Assembly (NCBI GenBank): GCA_948099385.1
Contig: CANUEZ040000068.1
Span: 1,341,001 to 1,405,000, forward strand
DNA from: Fasciola hepatica
Lineage: Eukaryota; Platyhelminthes; Trematoda; Plagiorchiida; Fasciolidae
Direction: 5' to 3'
DNA length: 64,000 bases
Under the pieces are notes generated by a model. It searched no databases and was not told the DNA's origin. It worked only from the letters and a program-made list of their open reading frames with translations. This document shows positions 40,428 through 53,120 of this stretch, piece by piece; positions within the stretch are counted from its first letter, which is position 1; each line of letters begins with the position of its first letter. Both the position numbers and the translations under genes were made by a program.

Positions 40428-40466
40428 ACGATTGAAAATCATGGAAGCTTTGCACAGCTGCCCAGC
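40428..40466 (-). mobile_element. Minus-strand arm of hammerhead SINE (3' fragment)
   Basis: The minus strand reads CAGCTGTGCAAAGCTTCCAT and continues GATTTTCAAT. This matches the hammerhead stem III/stem I strand and 3' tail of the plus-strand copy at 53338-53370. It sits about 15 bases upstream of, and opposite to, the plus-strand copy that follows, reproducing the head-to-head arrangement seen at 53 kb. Confidence 0.6.
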
Positions 40467-40476
40467 CGTTCAATAT

Positions 40477-40760
40477 GGAAGTCGCTCGCTGTACGAGAAA
40501 TGTCTTGCTAACATTCAGAGCCAGGGTCGAAAAAGCGCTACATCGTGTGATGTTTAGTTTTGATGAATCGTTTAGAACCAGTCCTGTCAGTCTTGTGGTT
40601 AAGGTGTTCGATTCGTAATCGTTTATCCCGGGTACAAACCCCAGTTAGGGCTCGTTGGATGTGCCGTGCTGATGACTCTTAACGACGATGAAAGAGTTGT
40701 GCAGTCCTTCTATGGTTTCCAGTGGTATGGAAGTTCACACCGCATGTGGAATCTTTTCTC
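40477..40760 (+). mobile_element. tRNA-derived SINE with decayed hammerhead (copy A)
   Basis: It follows the same block order as the other copies. The 5' block is GTCGCTCGCTGTACGAG. Next come GCGCTACATCGTGTGATG and the tRNA-like part AACCAGTCCTGTCAGTCTTG, with TGGTTAAGGTGTTCG corresponding to the A-box region. A degraded B box GGTACAAACCC lies at 40631-40641. Its 3' block carries a hammerhead core with CTGATGA at 40669-40675 and GAAA at 40690-40693. The 14 bases between them no longer form the stem II seen in the better copy, and stem I is poorly paired, so cleavage is unlikely. Boundaries are approximate. Confidence 0.75.
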
Positions 40761-43700
40761 TTACTACTTTCATAGAGATTCCTTCAATTATTGGGGATAT
40801 TCGTGTACGCAAGCCAGATAGCCCCAAAACTGAATTACTTACATTTGGTCCCTGTTATATAATCAACGGTAAACATTCGGCAAAGTTATTGGATTGTGAG
40901 TTTTTGTTGATACAAATTATTCGGCTCGAAAGCTTGAAACGATATGAGCATACTTTGCTCCTAGAAGACGCGATCTGGAGGACGTGAGATAATTGTTTCT
41001 GCCCTCTTGAGTTATTTGCTTTGTGCATAATCGTGCTTTTAAGTTTTCTCTTAGTCAGTCTGAGCAAAACATAATAGGGGATGTTTGATCATAATGGAGG
41101 GAAAATTCCAACACTTTCGAATGTGATGGCATACGTGAGTAAGGGGAAAGTTAGCTACAGTGTTTTCAATAACCTCATAGATCCAAGTATAAAAAAACAC
41201 CATAAATTGGTCTTCGCTGTGGAGCATTTTCGTTTTTCTGAGATCAGGCCGACTGCAAAGATCTGTTTTGTGACATTGAAGCTCTCTTCTTGCCTGACTT
41301 TTCTTCACAATAACATACTGGACTTGGGAATCTGCCGGATCCTTCAAAAGTGTCCCGCTGTAAATTCACCAAGTCCTGTAAATGTGTTGGTTTTCCAGTT
41401 GTAATTTGTCCCAAAAGAACATATTTCCTGGTAATTATGTAAATAACACGTATTGAAGAGACACGCTCTTGTTATTTGCCGTTTACACTGAAGCCAGTTG
41501 AAACTAAGATGAATAGTTCCATCATAACCACTTTCTCCCCACAAAAACATTTTTAGATAAGATTATCAAAGTTTTGAAATCAATAATTCTTGCACATACC
41601 AAGGTGGTTCCTGGTAACTTCAATACAAATCGCGGTAATAAGAGTGTAAAAACATTGCTTGAATACACGTCTATTTAGTTAAAACAAAAGAAAAACAATG
41701 GTACAATTATAACAAGACTGAATATCAATCCCATGAGCTTTTCGTTCCCCGCTGACACACCTTTGGTGTACGAGAAGTGAATTCATTTTTTATCTCAGTT
41801 ATCGAAATGTACACCTGTTTGGGAGTGTATTACATTGACAGAAAGTAATATACCATTAATAACCCGCTGTTGCTCTTTGAAGCCATGCACCAAGCTCTAG
41901 AAATAATTCCCTATCTGTGCTCTTGATCCGTATCCCGTTAGAGCTTTCCACGTTTCCACTTGGGGACTTTACAGCGGTAAATCAATATCTGCGGTGTCAC
42001 TCTTTATTCGGATATGACGGCCACAGTGTTTATCTAGAGCACAACCAATATATTTTCTATGTTTCACTGTAAATTATCGTGAAAAAATAATAAAAATCTC
42101 GGTGAATATTTGAGCCAAACCACCAGAAACAATGATCTCTGTAAAATTGGCATCTTAATGCTATTCAGTCGGCAAAATGACGTTATAAAAAATGTAACTA
42201 ATCACCATGGATTCCCAGTGAACCTCAATTCATTCATCTTCATTTTCGATTTGACGAATAAATGGAATAGGCTCCTTGGTCGTCGAAAGAATCCTCTACC
42301 TTCAAGAAATATGTGGAAGAAACCACGTTTTTCTGAAGGTCCAACAGTAAGAAGTTTCACTTTCCAAGTTCGTAGTGAACTAAGGACCGGTGCGTAAAAT
42401 CGGTCGGTTTGTGTGATCCATCATTCGTCGGTCTCGTCTGACATTTCAGTTTGTTCAGAAGGATTCAGAGGTGAACCAGTCAAACTGAATGATCTATTGA
42501 GAAATCTAAGTGTTTTAGATGGAATTTACGGAACCCATATCGTATTACTATGGCGTAATCAACCAAGTGCCATCTAAATGAGGAACAGGATTGATAACAA
42601 AAGACTGATAACGAGTTCAACAAACGATAATTTGTGACTGGCATTAGTATGCTTTATATTTGTACTTTTTTGTTTTATGATAGAGACCTTGGTTGCCTTA
42701 ATACTAATGTCAGATTATACTGAGGGTCGAGCAAAATCAGGTTATCTTATGAAGGTCGGATTACAGTTGATCGGTGCTTTCATGAGTCATTCACAAAAAA
42801 ATCTGTATCGTTCGGACAACCTAGTCTGGCATACGTATTTTAAGTTTTGTGGAACAATTTTCCCCAAAGATCAACAAGATGAGTGGTATACTTACGAATC
42901 CACGGTCGGTATTCGGCTGTTCAAGACGGATTGCAAAGAAAGTTTCTGATTAATTCTGAGCTTTTACGTACGCTCGTGCTGATCTCGGCCACAAAGCGAA
43001 TGAGATAAATACATGGGTGAATCGGCCGAAACTCGAAGCAAGGGGATTAGTCCATTGTGCCAGGGGCTCAAAAACGGGTATGATTAAACAGCAAAAAGAG
43101 GTTTTAAGGCTTACCAGAACAAATAAATTGACCAGATCTTCCCATAAATGAGCAGAGATTTGTCCAATAATTTCAACGATGTGGGCAATTTCTTTTCAGC
43201 TTATTATGCTGGAAAATAAAACTAAGCGTATCTCAGGGTAGAATAGCTTAAGCAGTTAGTAGAAACTCTCGAAGTTACCCCTATTCGTGATCCAGGAACA
43301 CTGTTCTGAATAGTTGTAGATACAACGCCATGCTTCTGTAATAAACCACCAGAAAGTGTGGAATTAGACGGACGTTTAATGACCCAAAACTCCCTCATAA
43401 TTTTATCCTGTAGTTTGCAGGAATAGAAATCAGGTTGATTCCCGCAACGAGAACCAACTATGTGTTTGCGTCAGACCGGTTTTAACCCAGAACTCTGCTC
43501 TTGTTTTCCGTGTGACTTTTGACAAGAATATATCATCAGTCATCTTGCCAGCCCTCTCGGATGAAGACCATAGTTCGGATTATGCGAGTTACTAAAAAGG
43601 AGCCCACTGCTGATTGTTGATGAAGGTGAGGCAGCCAACTTCGCTAGGGAACAATACGTTCCGCTATAAGTATTAAGCTATTGTATCTGGAGGACAGGAC

Positions 43701-46700
43701 AAATATTCGTGGTCATTACCACCTATGCATGTACCTGTGCGCTTCATTGTGCCTTGGTTATTTATTCAGTTAACTCGGCTAACCTTCAGAACGAGGACTC
43801 ATGAAACAATGGTGACCTTGCGATCCTAAAAATAGACTGTTCGCCCAAGCATGCTCATTGAAATTCAAATGAGGTTACAACCACAAAATACACTTCACTC
43901 TAAAAGAAATTGCAATGATTCATTGTTGATCACCGCCGAGGCGATGGGCTTGAGGCTCACTGCGAAACATGTAAAACACTAATGCCAATGAATATCTGCA
44001 GGTTTATTGGGTTAATTAGGTCTTGCTGTGTCGGCGGACGATTATGTGTGATAATAACCAATGTCGTGTGGTTTTACAGCCGCGTTTGATAATTACTAGT
44101 TAGTGGCTACATGTCACGTGTAATCTCCTGAACTGAATAATCTGAACTGACCTCAAGCGGGGCTTTCTTCAAAATGTACGTTCCTTAGCCGATAAGATGT
44201 ATAAAACTATTCCACTGTGTTGTACTGATGTGGTCACCTTTGACGGTTCTACCTGGATTTCAAACTAAATTTACCTAGTGACTGATAAATATCAGAGAAA
44301 TTGGGTGAACGACGTCATAAAGCCGAATTACGACACATTATGTAAATAGCAAAACAGATAGCACCATTCTTCGAGAAACAGAAAAACGTGTGGGGTTATT
44401 TTACAAGGTTGGCTTTTCATGATGAGCTTATCGAAGACAATTTCCCAATACCAGGTCTGTACCCCAAATACAAATACAGTTCGGAGGTAGATAACTGCCG
44501 GTTGCTGCTGCCCTAATGCGTACTATACTCAGTTCTCTATCAAGGCTTGATGGAATTTCTCCAAATCTGCCGGACTTTCACTAGGGCTACTGTGGGCATC
44601 GATAGATTTCATCCAGTGGGCAGACTTTGTGCAAAGTGCACCCAACATCCAATAAAAAGACCTGAGTAAAGCTTAAGAAAATATTCACAATTTTATTTAG
44701 CTGGTCAAACAGTAGACTGATTTTCAAGATGGAACATATCTTTTGTCGAACTTAAGTTTAAATCCGTAAGTTTTCTCTGTTCATGTTTCCTTTATCGAGT
44801 CCTTCTTGTTGTTATCAGAAAGATGTGGTTGCATGTGAATAACAAAGATGGCTACTTAAAGTATTGGTTACTTTTAAATTCAATATGTATAGACTTATAT
44901 GCAAGGGTGAAGGAGTACACCAAAGTGAGTTTCCATTAGGGCCTTTTAAAGTGCTTCTTATACTTAAGAGTACATTTTGCCTCGAATGCAGCAAAACTCA
45001 CGGAGTTTTTTGGTGTTACTAACTAAAACAATTTGGTAAACACAAATTTTTGTCATACAAAACTTAAATCCAGATGGCTATTCATGAGTACTGTGTTGCT
45101 ATGGATAAGAACGTCATATATTTATTGACTTGATTCATTCGTCAACAAAATGTGCCCTGGTAAAACTGGAAATATTGCACATGTGGAGTAGGAGACAGAG
45201 GCTGTTCTATATCTCTTTTGTGTGGTATCATCACCGAACAACTCATAAATGATTACGCGTAGATGCACGCTAAGCCTGATCTCATTTTACTTGTTAGGCA
45301 ATAAGACCAGAAAAAATCAGGTAAACCTTTAAGCGGGGAGGCACACCAATCCTAGATGTTAAAGTGGCAATTCTTGTTTCTTGCATACGCAGTGGTATGG
45401 AAAAACAACGAGAGGAATCGGTTCTACAGCTAATTCATAATTTTTGTACGAAGGCCGAATGATGAACCATTACGTGAGCTAAATGACTCCGATTCTGATT
45501 GAAGCTTTCAGGTGATTCGGCATTTCAAATTGAGTAGAAGTATTTCATCCTCGTACAAGTCCGTACTGAAAAGACGGGGATCATAGAATCTACCAAAGCA
45601 GATAGCAGACATAAATTGCGAGATGCAAGCATTTCCTTTTACCTTCTCAACAGCATACTTAAAATACGCGGATAGATGATCGAATGGGGACAGAGAACAC
45701 CACGGTAGGAACAAACAGTGACGGTAGCCTCTCAGATGTACCAAATCATTTCCTTATCTATTCGGTGTTGGCTGCCCTTATGCTGCTGTTCTGGTCCCCA
45801 TTAAGCAGGGATCCGCATGTTTTGTGTACGAAAGTGAGAAGATTAAAATCAATATCAGTTTATTCCCTCTATCTGTTTTTATAAAGAGGACCCATGGTGC
45901 CCAGTGTTTTAAATCCTGGAGTCTGAATTCGTGAGAGTGAAAAGCTAATGAATTAACGAAACACGGACAACGCATATTGTGAAATTCTGATAAGCAGCCG
46001 GATACAACTGCTGGGTTGACTTGTTCCTCGAATACAACTGCTGTTGTTTTATTACGATCTTTGCAGATCTTTGATTGAGTAATCAGCCCATTATACTTAG
46101 CATTATCTCCCTTGAATATGTATTGAAGTTTGTTTCGATAATAAATATTGATCTGCCGGGTGAAAGTTAGTTCTTTCAATACTATGTTCACGTCACTACC
46201 ATACTCAAGGGCAAAACTTTATTAGCACTAATTATCCAGCGATGAATAATCAATAACTGATCATGTGATTAGTTATCTTATTTTCTATCGGAAAATTTGA
46301 AACCGTAGGCGGGTTAGCACAATGATTATGTAAGTAACAGTAATGTGACGTATTATTCGTCACACATTATCTGACTCATTCCTCAATTGAAACCCTCAGG
46401 TAATAAATGGAAACAAAGGGAACCCCTGAACAGATCATATAATCTAATCAATTTTGACACAGTACTTCACTCTACCTGCTTTCCTGCTGTAAGCAAATAT
46501 TTAACATGTTCCTAAATGAATGACTTCCTTTCACGCAGATTCCAAACTGTCTACTGTAGAAGTTCATCATCATCTGAGCACCGAGTTGTTACAGTGCCAA
46601 AACCATATTTGTGAATCTGATAAGGTACTTCAAGTAGTGATCAAGAACCATTTGCAATCCAACACTGGGCTTGTGCTGGTAGTAAAAAAATGTGTGCATC

Positions 46701-49700
46701 TTTCCACATTTGCACTTACTCAGTTCCTCGATGGCATTATTCACTGAACAGAAGAAAAGAATTTTTCTTTCATATGTATTATTCCATATATTCCTGATAA
46801 TTATTGCAGAGGTAAATTCGAGATAACGAATTCCAAGACAAACTTGATGAGAACCACTTAGAGCTGCAAAGTCTCCTTAGTTATTAGGAACGGTGGACGG
46901 GGAACAAACAACTGTTTCAACTATGTAGGGAATTGCCGGCCGAGCTTATTTGATGGAAACCCGCTGGGACCTCGCTAGTTTATCAATTAAATTGATTAAA
47001 CTCTAGCCCAGTTAAACGATAATATTATGGTGTTTGTGGTGGCCTATAATCTGCAGCTCAGTAGTAATAAACGATAAACCAAGCATTCAGTACACAACCT
47101 TATCTAAATGTTATTTGAAATATGAGTTGCGCTGAGCCATAGGTAAAAGTCTAACCTGGGACTGAATGTACTTTGTACTGATGCAAACATTCGCTCAGTT
47201 CATACTTTTTGACCACCCACTCCATGCTCACTCCTGACTCTAACTGTCTAGGTGTCCCATATTCTGTTATAAAATATACCCCCGTAAATGGTTCGGCTTT
47301 CGCAGACTGAACAGATTCAAATCTTTACAAGATAGTTCAAGCAAGTCATCACTGATTTCGTCGAGTACCGGATCACTTTTAGTGACCATAAACAAATGTT
47401 GCTGATGATCAGTTTGCCGTCCATTGAACGAAAATGATATAATGAAACTTATAGAGTTCTCAGTTGTTCATTTCATTCCCGACTGATAAAAATGGTAGTG
47501 CAAAAGCACCTTTATACTAATAACGAACTTCATATTGTCCAACAAACATCGTTCACTGAATGCATGGGATAGACGGAAAAATGCAGCTAACGTAAGGTTC
47601 ATTTAAGTTGATACAAGATCCTACCGAAAACCTGGTTGTAGTCATACTTCCAAGGGATTAAGTGAGCAACTTGTTTTAGCCCGTTCCATGAGGTTGGTTA
47701 TACAGAAGTGTGGAGTCTACATTTCGTTCTGCTTTTGATAACGAGCCTTCAAATAACTCAGCTATTCATAGTTTTCCACTTAAAAAGCCCGTCACTTGAA
47801 TCGCATCAAAAATGACGGCCTCAAGTGACCTATGAAAATTTCTTAGTCAAGTATGGTTTAGGAGCGCGAAGAGATCACCAGTAGTCTGAGTGAGGGAGTT
47901 TACTCCCAAGTTTCGCATTTATTCTCTTTTGAATAACCCTCAGTAAAACCGAGTGATAGAATCAACTTGCGGTTGTTTTGAAACATTCATATTGTGAACG
48001 TTACCCGGTTATTATTTAGGGGCCGAGTTGAGGATTACTTAGAAAACAAGAAGGAATTCAATTCCAGGTCCAAGCTTATAGCCCTCAAATGTCGAGTGCA
48101 AACGTTCTCAAATAATAATTAAGTCTGAAAACTCATTGATGCAGCCTGCTATGCCCGTGCAATCAAATAAAAAAATCTGCTTGTTTTGAAAGTGAACTAT
48201 TAAAATGCGACTGGTCACAGAGTTGATGTAAACCACCTTTTTAAAGCACCGTTGCTCACTCTTTTAGAAAGGCACTGATTTATTTGATGAACACAGATGT
48301 CCAAAAAAGACATGTTTACCTTGTGATAAGCCTAACCCAGATCACCCACAAATTACGTGCCCGAAACCCAGTTCATGCATGTCACTATGTTTTGTCATTG
48401 TTTAAACAGCCCTTTCGTCGTCCGCGATCCAGACGAGTAAACCAACTTGCTTACATTACGAAAGTCATTTTACCGATGTTTTTGATCGACGAATCGTCTG
48501 GACCAATTTTTCAGATGGCTCAAAACTGTCACGTAGAAACAATATCTTTCGAAAGCAGGCTATTGAATCTTTGCATTTCAAGTTGAGTTAGATTACATAC
48601 ACTCACCATCATCAATTTCAGCAAGTTTTTCACTATTCTTTATAGCTGAACAGGAAGAAACATGGAGCTTTTAATGGCGTTTGCAATAGCATCAGTGACA
48701 TGTTGTGAATTCCATCATGCGTGCGAGGTATGTTATGCACATGTGTGCGTGAATATGTATCGTATCCTAAATTTGCCAAGGAAGTGCTTGTTTAGTTGCA
48801 CACAAGCACTCATTCAGGTGAAATCACCTTTGTAATACTGTGGAGATCTAGCTCCTAGTGTTAGAATCTCACCGTGGCCGGAAAACTCCGAGGAAGCAGG
48901 CGACAGTGCTTCCAGACTGTCCCAGACAAAGCTGAAAGTCGTTACACGAAGTTCTGCTACCAGCAGCGAAGAATTAGCATCTTAAGTTACGACTAACGAG
49001 TAAAATGTTAGTAAAAACAATTAGAGAGAAACTTCAGCAAGTCTACAGTCAACGAAAGTAGAACAATCGAGAAGGGAAATCTCACTTTACTCTATATATA
49101 ACCTTCAAACTACTCCAGCTAGCAGTAGAAAGAATAAGTTAATAAATCATCGAAATAGATGAGATAAATCTTTTGTTTCAATTTATTTTGTCTTCCTAGT
49201 CTCTCTGATGATAAAACGCAGATTCTGGATAGCGCTATTCACCGAATTACAAGTTCCGTACATCTGCACTTCGGAAACTAGGTAATCACTATTTAGAGTG
49301 ACACCGGTAAAGACATTCCACAAGTAATTCTGTCTTCAAACTACAAGGGCGAAGGATTCCCCCTTGGTGAACCAAACTCGGTGAATGACAGCGTTCTCAA
49401 TCAAGCACGATACTTTATCAAATATTTCATTAAAACAACCAAAGAACAAAATAGTGATGAATGGGAAATGAAGAAAAATGTGAAGTACACATTATGAGAC
49501 AAATTATTTCGAAATAGCGAAAGCAAGCGATCCGAGTATTTACCTATAGAACTGCGATTCTTTGAGGCTGATAGACGATTGATGGTCTTGTGAGAAATAA
49601 TCACTTCTAGCGCGGGTTTCATTTTACTTCATTCTCGGAATGCTAATCTGAAAAAGCTGTCAACCCCCTTGTTTGGTTTTCTCCAGTCAATAATAGCATG

Positions 49701-50620
49701 ACTATAATTTAGTATCGTCGTATTCACTAAATGGCAAAGTGAAACACTATGAATATCAGCTCATCGTCTTTTGGTACCTTGTGACAATTAAAATGTAATC
49801 TAAATGTACACGATGTTGATTGCTTAGGCCTGTACTCTTTATCATCGCTCCAAACAGCCTATGACTAAGAGCAGCTACATTCACAAACAGTGCAAAGTTG
49901 TTGTTTATCGTATGGGTACATTTATCTTAACATGGAGATTTTTATAAATTGGAAACATTCAATGAAAGTTTAGTAGACTAACTCCTTTCTGCATTTCGGT
50001 AAGCTTGTCCAAAGAACATGAAGAAAAATACAAGATATTCGTTACTCTTTTCACCCTCTTTGGAAAGGCCTTAAAAACTGCAACGTTTCAAGTGTTAACG
50101 CCACCATAGGCACATTAGAGTAAATACAAAGAGCTGTGTAAACGTGAGACTCGAGCCGTCATGGTCGCGAGTGGCTGAAATGCATGACGAGTGTATAACC
50201 CTTGGAATAATTTGACCACTCAAATAAAAGCTGGCGAATTTCGTGTGTATTCATCTACCCCTGGAGGAAAGATGTGAGATCTATCGGGCGTTTTAGGGCA
50301 GCAAATGAAAGATGGTGAATGCTAGGGACTAAGAAAATCGGAATTAAGAATGTAACGTAAAAGAACAACAGTGTTCACGAGGACACCATGCTCAAAGTTG
50401 ACGGAATAGATGGAAAGATGTTGAGCGACATTCGATGTGATTCATCAGTTTCCGTGTGAACGGTAGGAATAAAATGTAAGAACATTGTATTTCCCACCGT
50501 GTTCAGATGTCTCAAGCGTAAAAGAATAATAACTGATTATAAAATATTCCAGAGTTCACTTTTTCCCCTAAGTAATCGCCACAAGTAATCTTGTTTGTGT
50601 ATCAAAGACATTTAGCTCCT
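40761..50620. other. Ten kilobases without a supportable gene
   Basis: AT-rich DNA with frames up to the window's longest, 45778-46191 minus (137 codons), next to 45508-45744 minus (78 codons). Both are open but unsupported by domain, signal peptide or splice context. 41081-41404 plus (107 codons) begins right after a stop and overlaps a 98-codon minus frame. A short serine-rich plus frame at about 48850-48985 (ENSEEAGDSASRLSQTKLKV) is coding-like but isolated. No repeat, tRNA or LINE remnant recognised. Confidence 0.5.
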
Positions 50621-50623
50621 GTA

Positions 50624-50705
50624 AGTGCTTGACAGCTGGTGGTGTTCAAAAGGTTATCTTCGTGGACTTTGAGGAATACCGACCCGCGTTCGATTCCTGC
50701 CACGG
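50624..50705 (+). repeat. tRNA-like sequence with pol III A and B box matches
   Basis: GTTCGATTCC at 50688-50697 is a perfect B box. About 45 bases upstream, AGCTGGTGG at 50634-50642 resembles an A box lacking one base. There is no 7-bp acceptor-stem pairing around the pair, so this is not a functional tRNA gene. It may be an old SINE head, possibly related to the hammerhead SINE whose tRNA-like part also contains CTGGTGGTT-type sequence, but the rest of that family is absent. Confidence 0.35.
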
Positions 50706-51508
50706 CCGGTCACTTTCCTATTTGGCAGCTTTTCACTGTCAGCGATCCCCTCCCTGAATGGTTCCAAATTTTTATGGTAGTTAGAAAGGAAAACAAAAAA
50801 ACGCTTGTTCATTTTTGAGATGGAACATTACATTTTCACATCGCCAGATGTTTTACCACGAGGATTAGACGAGGTTTACAGCGGTGGACGCATCTGTTTC
50901 ATCGACTTGCCAAGAGAGTAAACAGAATATCGTGACAGTCGAATCTCATTGTCAGCATTATTCTGCTATATTACGCTTGGTAATCCATACAGAGAATAAA
51001 ATCTTTTCGATAAATAAAATAGTGAGTTCATAATTTTTCATTTATATCACCAAAACTCATCCCTTTGCAAACCGCAGCTTTCGTGTTACACAAATTAAGT
51101 TCCATAAAAACTGGCATAGACATATTCAGTGAAACATCGCAGCTCACCTACGTGTGCCACTGAAATAGCGGGTTGCATGAGGCAAAGATTGTTTTCATGT
51201 GTTCGATTCGGAAACAAAAGGTCATTCGTGGGTTGCCGTGATAATGAAGCCAATAGAGAATCTGAGCCCACTTTTGCTTTCTACAGGTTAGGAGAATTTA
51301 CTGCGTCCATCTGTTGGAGCCTGTTGTCCGCTACGCACTCTGCGAGTTTATTTTTCCAATTTATGTGCTTCCGTGTACCACGGTTACGTTTTGGTACAGG
51401 GTGATACTTAAATGAAGGGTGGAATAATGTCGACGTCAAAGTTTGTGTTTTGGTGCTCACCTCTGGCTGAACTAAACAATTGAATGTAACTTTTTCTGAA
51501 CTCCCCCT

Positions 51509-51512
<4 letters not shown>
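50706..51512. other. No supportable gene
   Basis: Frames of up to 91 codons (51129-51404 plus) without recognisable features. Confidence 0.5.

Positions 51513-51551
<39 letters not shown>
51513..51551. repeat. AT dinucleotide microsatellite
   Basis: An uninterrupted AT run of about 19 units. Confidence 0.97.
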
Positions 51552-51552
<1 letters not shown>

Positions 51553-52954
51553 CGAAACGGTGAGCAGGGACACATACGTGTATTTAACTGGCATTGATTA
51601 GAGCAAGAACAAACAGGTAAAGAAGGAAAGGAAAAATGGTTAGCATAAGAAATCATAGATCAATTTACCAGATAGGTGTTGAGTATATATAACTTGGATT
51701 ATTGTAAGCTTCGATATAAAAAGGAACAGTACGATCGATAAAAAGATACGTTGTTTTTACCACATCTGTTTGTCTTGTCCCGAATATGCCCAATGAAAGC
51801 CTCGGTGTGTTGACGTAGTTCACGTGGTAGTTTTTGCGTTCACGCATACTTGTAGTTACCAGCGATGATGAAGAGTTTTGCTACTCCGTTCAGATGGGAC
51901 GGTATTCACAATCAGGAAAACCGCAGCTGTGAACCAAACTAGTTTTACAATCAGTCTCCCTACGAAATACCAGTTGTCACTATCATGAAACAAACTGTGA
52001 GCATTAGTCGTCCTTCAATTTTATAAAAACACTAAGCTTTTATGGGGTAATCATGTTTGCGAACTGAAAACCACGGAGTTTTATTAAATCCATCGTTTTT
52101 GTTATCACCTTTCCAAAGGATTTAACAGGTCATAATCGGCAAAAGGCATTACGAAATTAGTTAACTTACTTTCAACAGATTCTGATACGGCAGTAAAAGC
52201 GTGCAATCATAGATTTCGTTTCTTTTTCCAAAAAACTGTTTATTTTGTATGCAATTGCCGGACTGACTTTTCATATAAGAATAACATTAGATTTAGGTAT
52301 CTATTCTAATAAGGTACTTCAACTTGGAAGTTTGCTTATGCTTTGTGCATCAGATTTGTTGTATTCGTGCAGTCCCGTGAGTATTGCGAGAATACATTTA
52401 CGGGTTACTTCAATTCAACGAACGTCATCGGGTTTATTTGTTATGCATGACTCAACAACCGTTTAAAATATGAACCAAACAGTCTGACGATTTTTTCGAC
52501 AAAACCATCATTGCCGAGGAAATCGAGTGAGGAGAAAGATGTTGAGCTGGAAGACTTATACGGTTCCCAACAAAAGTCAGAAGAATAAGTAAAAGAAGAA
52601 GTAATAAAATTTATGATGCCTTAAGCTTAGCTATTCTCGGTCAGATTTCAGCACATTTGCCCGTTCATATTCCATGTTCCATGCCGGTTCATAAATCTAA
52701 ATTGTAATTCAAAGGAAAGTGAGCAATTAATAAAAACTTTTAAGAATTGCATGAAAGCCGACTCCTGAATAGGGAGGTGGGGAGGAGAGCTATTGCCTAT
52801 AAATAACATTAAGCTGGAATCACAAATACTGCCACCAAAATACGAATGGGAGTTGTTTACGAGAAAAGACGAACGCTGTGTCTTGGCCCCGTCCACTTTC
52901 CCTACTATCCCTATTAGAGAAATATTCATAAGCAGTTTAGTAGTAGGAGATTAG
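51552..52954. other. No supportable gene
   Basis: AT-rich sequence. 52245-52466 plus (73 codons) encodes a partly hydrophobic unidentified peptide; 52648-52929 minus (93 codons) is unidentified. No repeats. Confidence 0.5.
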
Positions 52955-53120
52955 ATTTGTATATAATATGACTCATCGTGCAGCTTGAACACTCAACTCG
53001 CCATTAAAAACCATGGAAGCGCCGTACAACGGTTTCATCCTTGTTAGGAATCGTCAGCAGTGCACATCCACCGAGCCCCCACGGGGACTCGAACCCGGGG
53101 TGAATCGAACACTTTAATCA
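52955..53120 (-). mobile_element. Hammerhead SINE, minus-strand copy (copy B), 5' truncated
   Basis: The minus strand starts in the middle of the A-box region (TGTGATTAAAGTGTTCGATT). It has a perfect B box GGTTCGAGTCC at 53095-53085, then the hammerhead at 53063-53019. It ends with the family 3' tail (CACGATGAGTCATATTATA) shared with the neighbouring plus-strand copy. Relative to that copy it lacks the 5' half and about nine bases before the B box. It abuts the plus-strand copy head to head at about 53120. Confidence 0.75.
53019..53063 (-). ncRNA. Hammerhead ribozyme, core nearly intact
   Basis: On the minus strand: stem I 5' strand GCACTG (53063-53058), then CTGACGA (53057-53051), which fits the CUGANGA consensus. 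Stem II region TTCCTAACAAGGAT (53050-53037) pairs as four base pairs with an AACA loop and a terminal U-U mismatch. GAAA follows at 53036-53033. Stem III is ACCGTTGT, with its closing A-U pair kept. The cleavage triplet is GUA (A at 53025) and the stem I 3' strand is CGGCGC (53024-53019), with one A-C mismatch and one G-U pair. The predicted cut is after 53025. This is a type I layout as in the schistosome Sm-alpha hammerhead. The stem II U-U and weak stem III may lower activity. Confidence 0.65.

Noticed and set aside
40688..40987. 99-codon plus frame
   Set aside because: It overlaps the 3' part of SINE copy A and reads through the ribozyme region, so it is not a gene.
43676..43800. Stretch resembling the start of a schistosome LTR (TGTATCTGGAGGACAGGACA)
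   Set aside because: Impression from memory only. No matching second LTR, primer-binding site or gag-pol sequence was found nearby.
45778..46191. Longest open frame in the window (137 codons, minus)
   Set aside because: Length is within chance expectation for 64 kb of AT-rich DNA. No domain, signal peptide or splice context; the composition shows no pattern I recognise.
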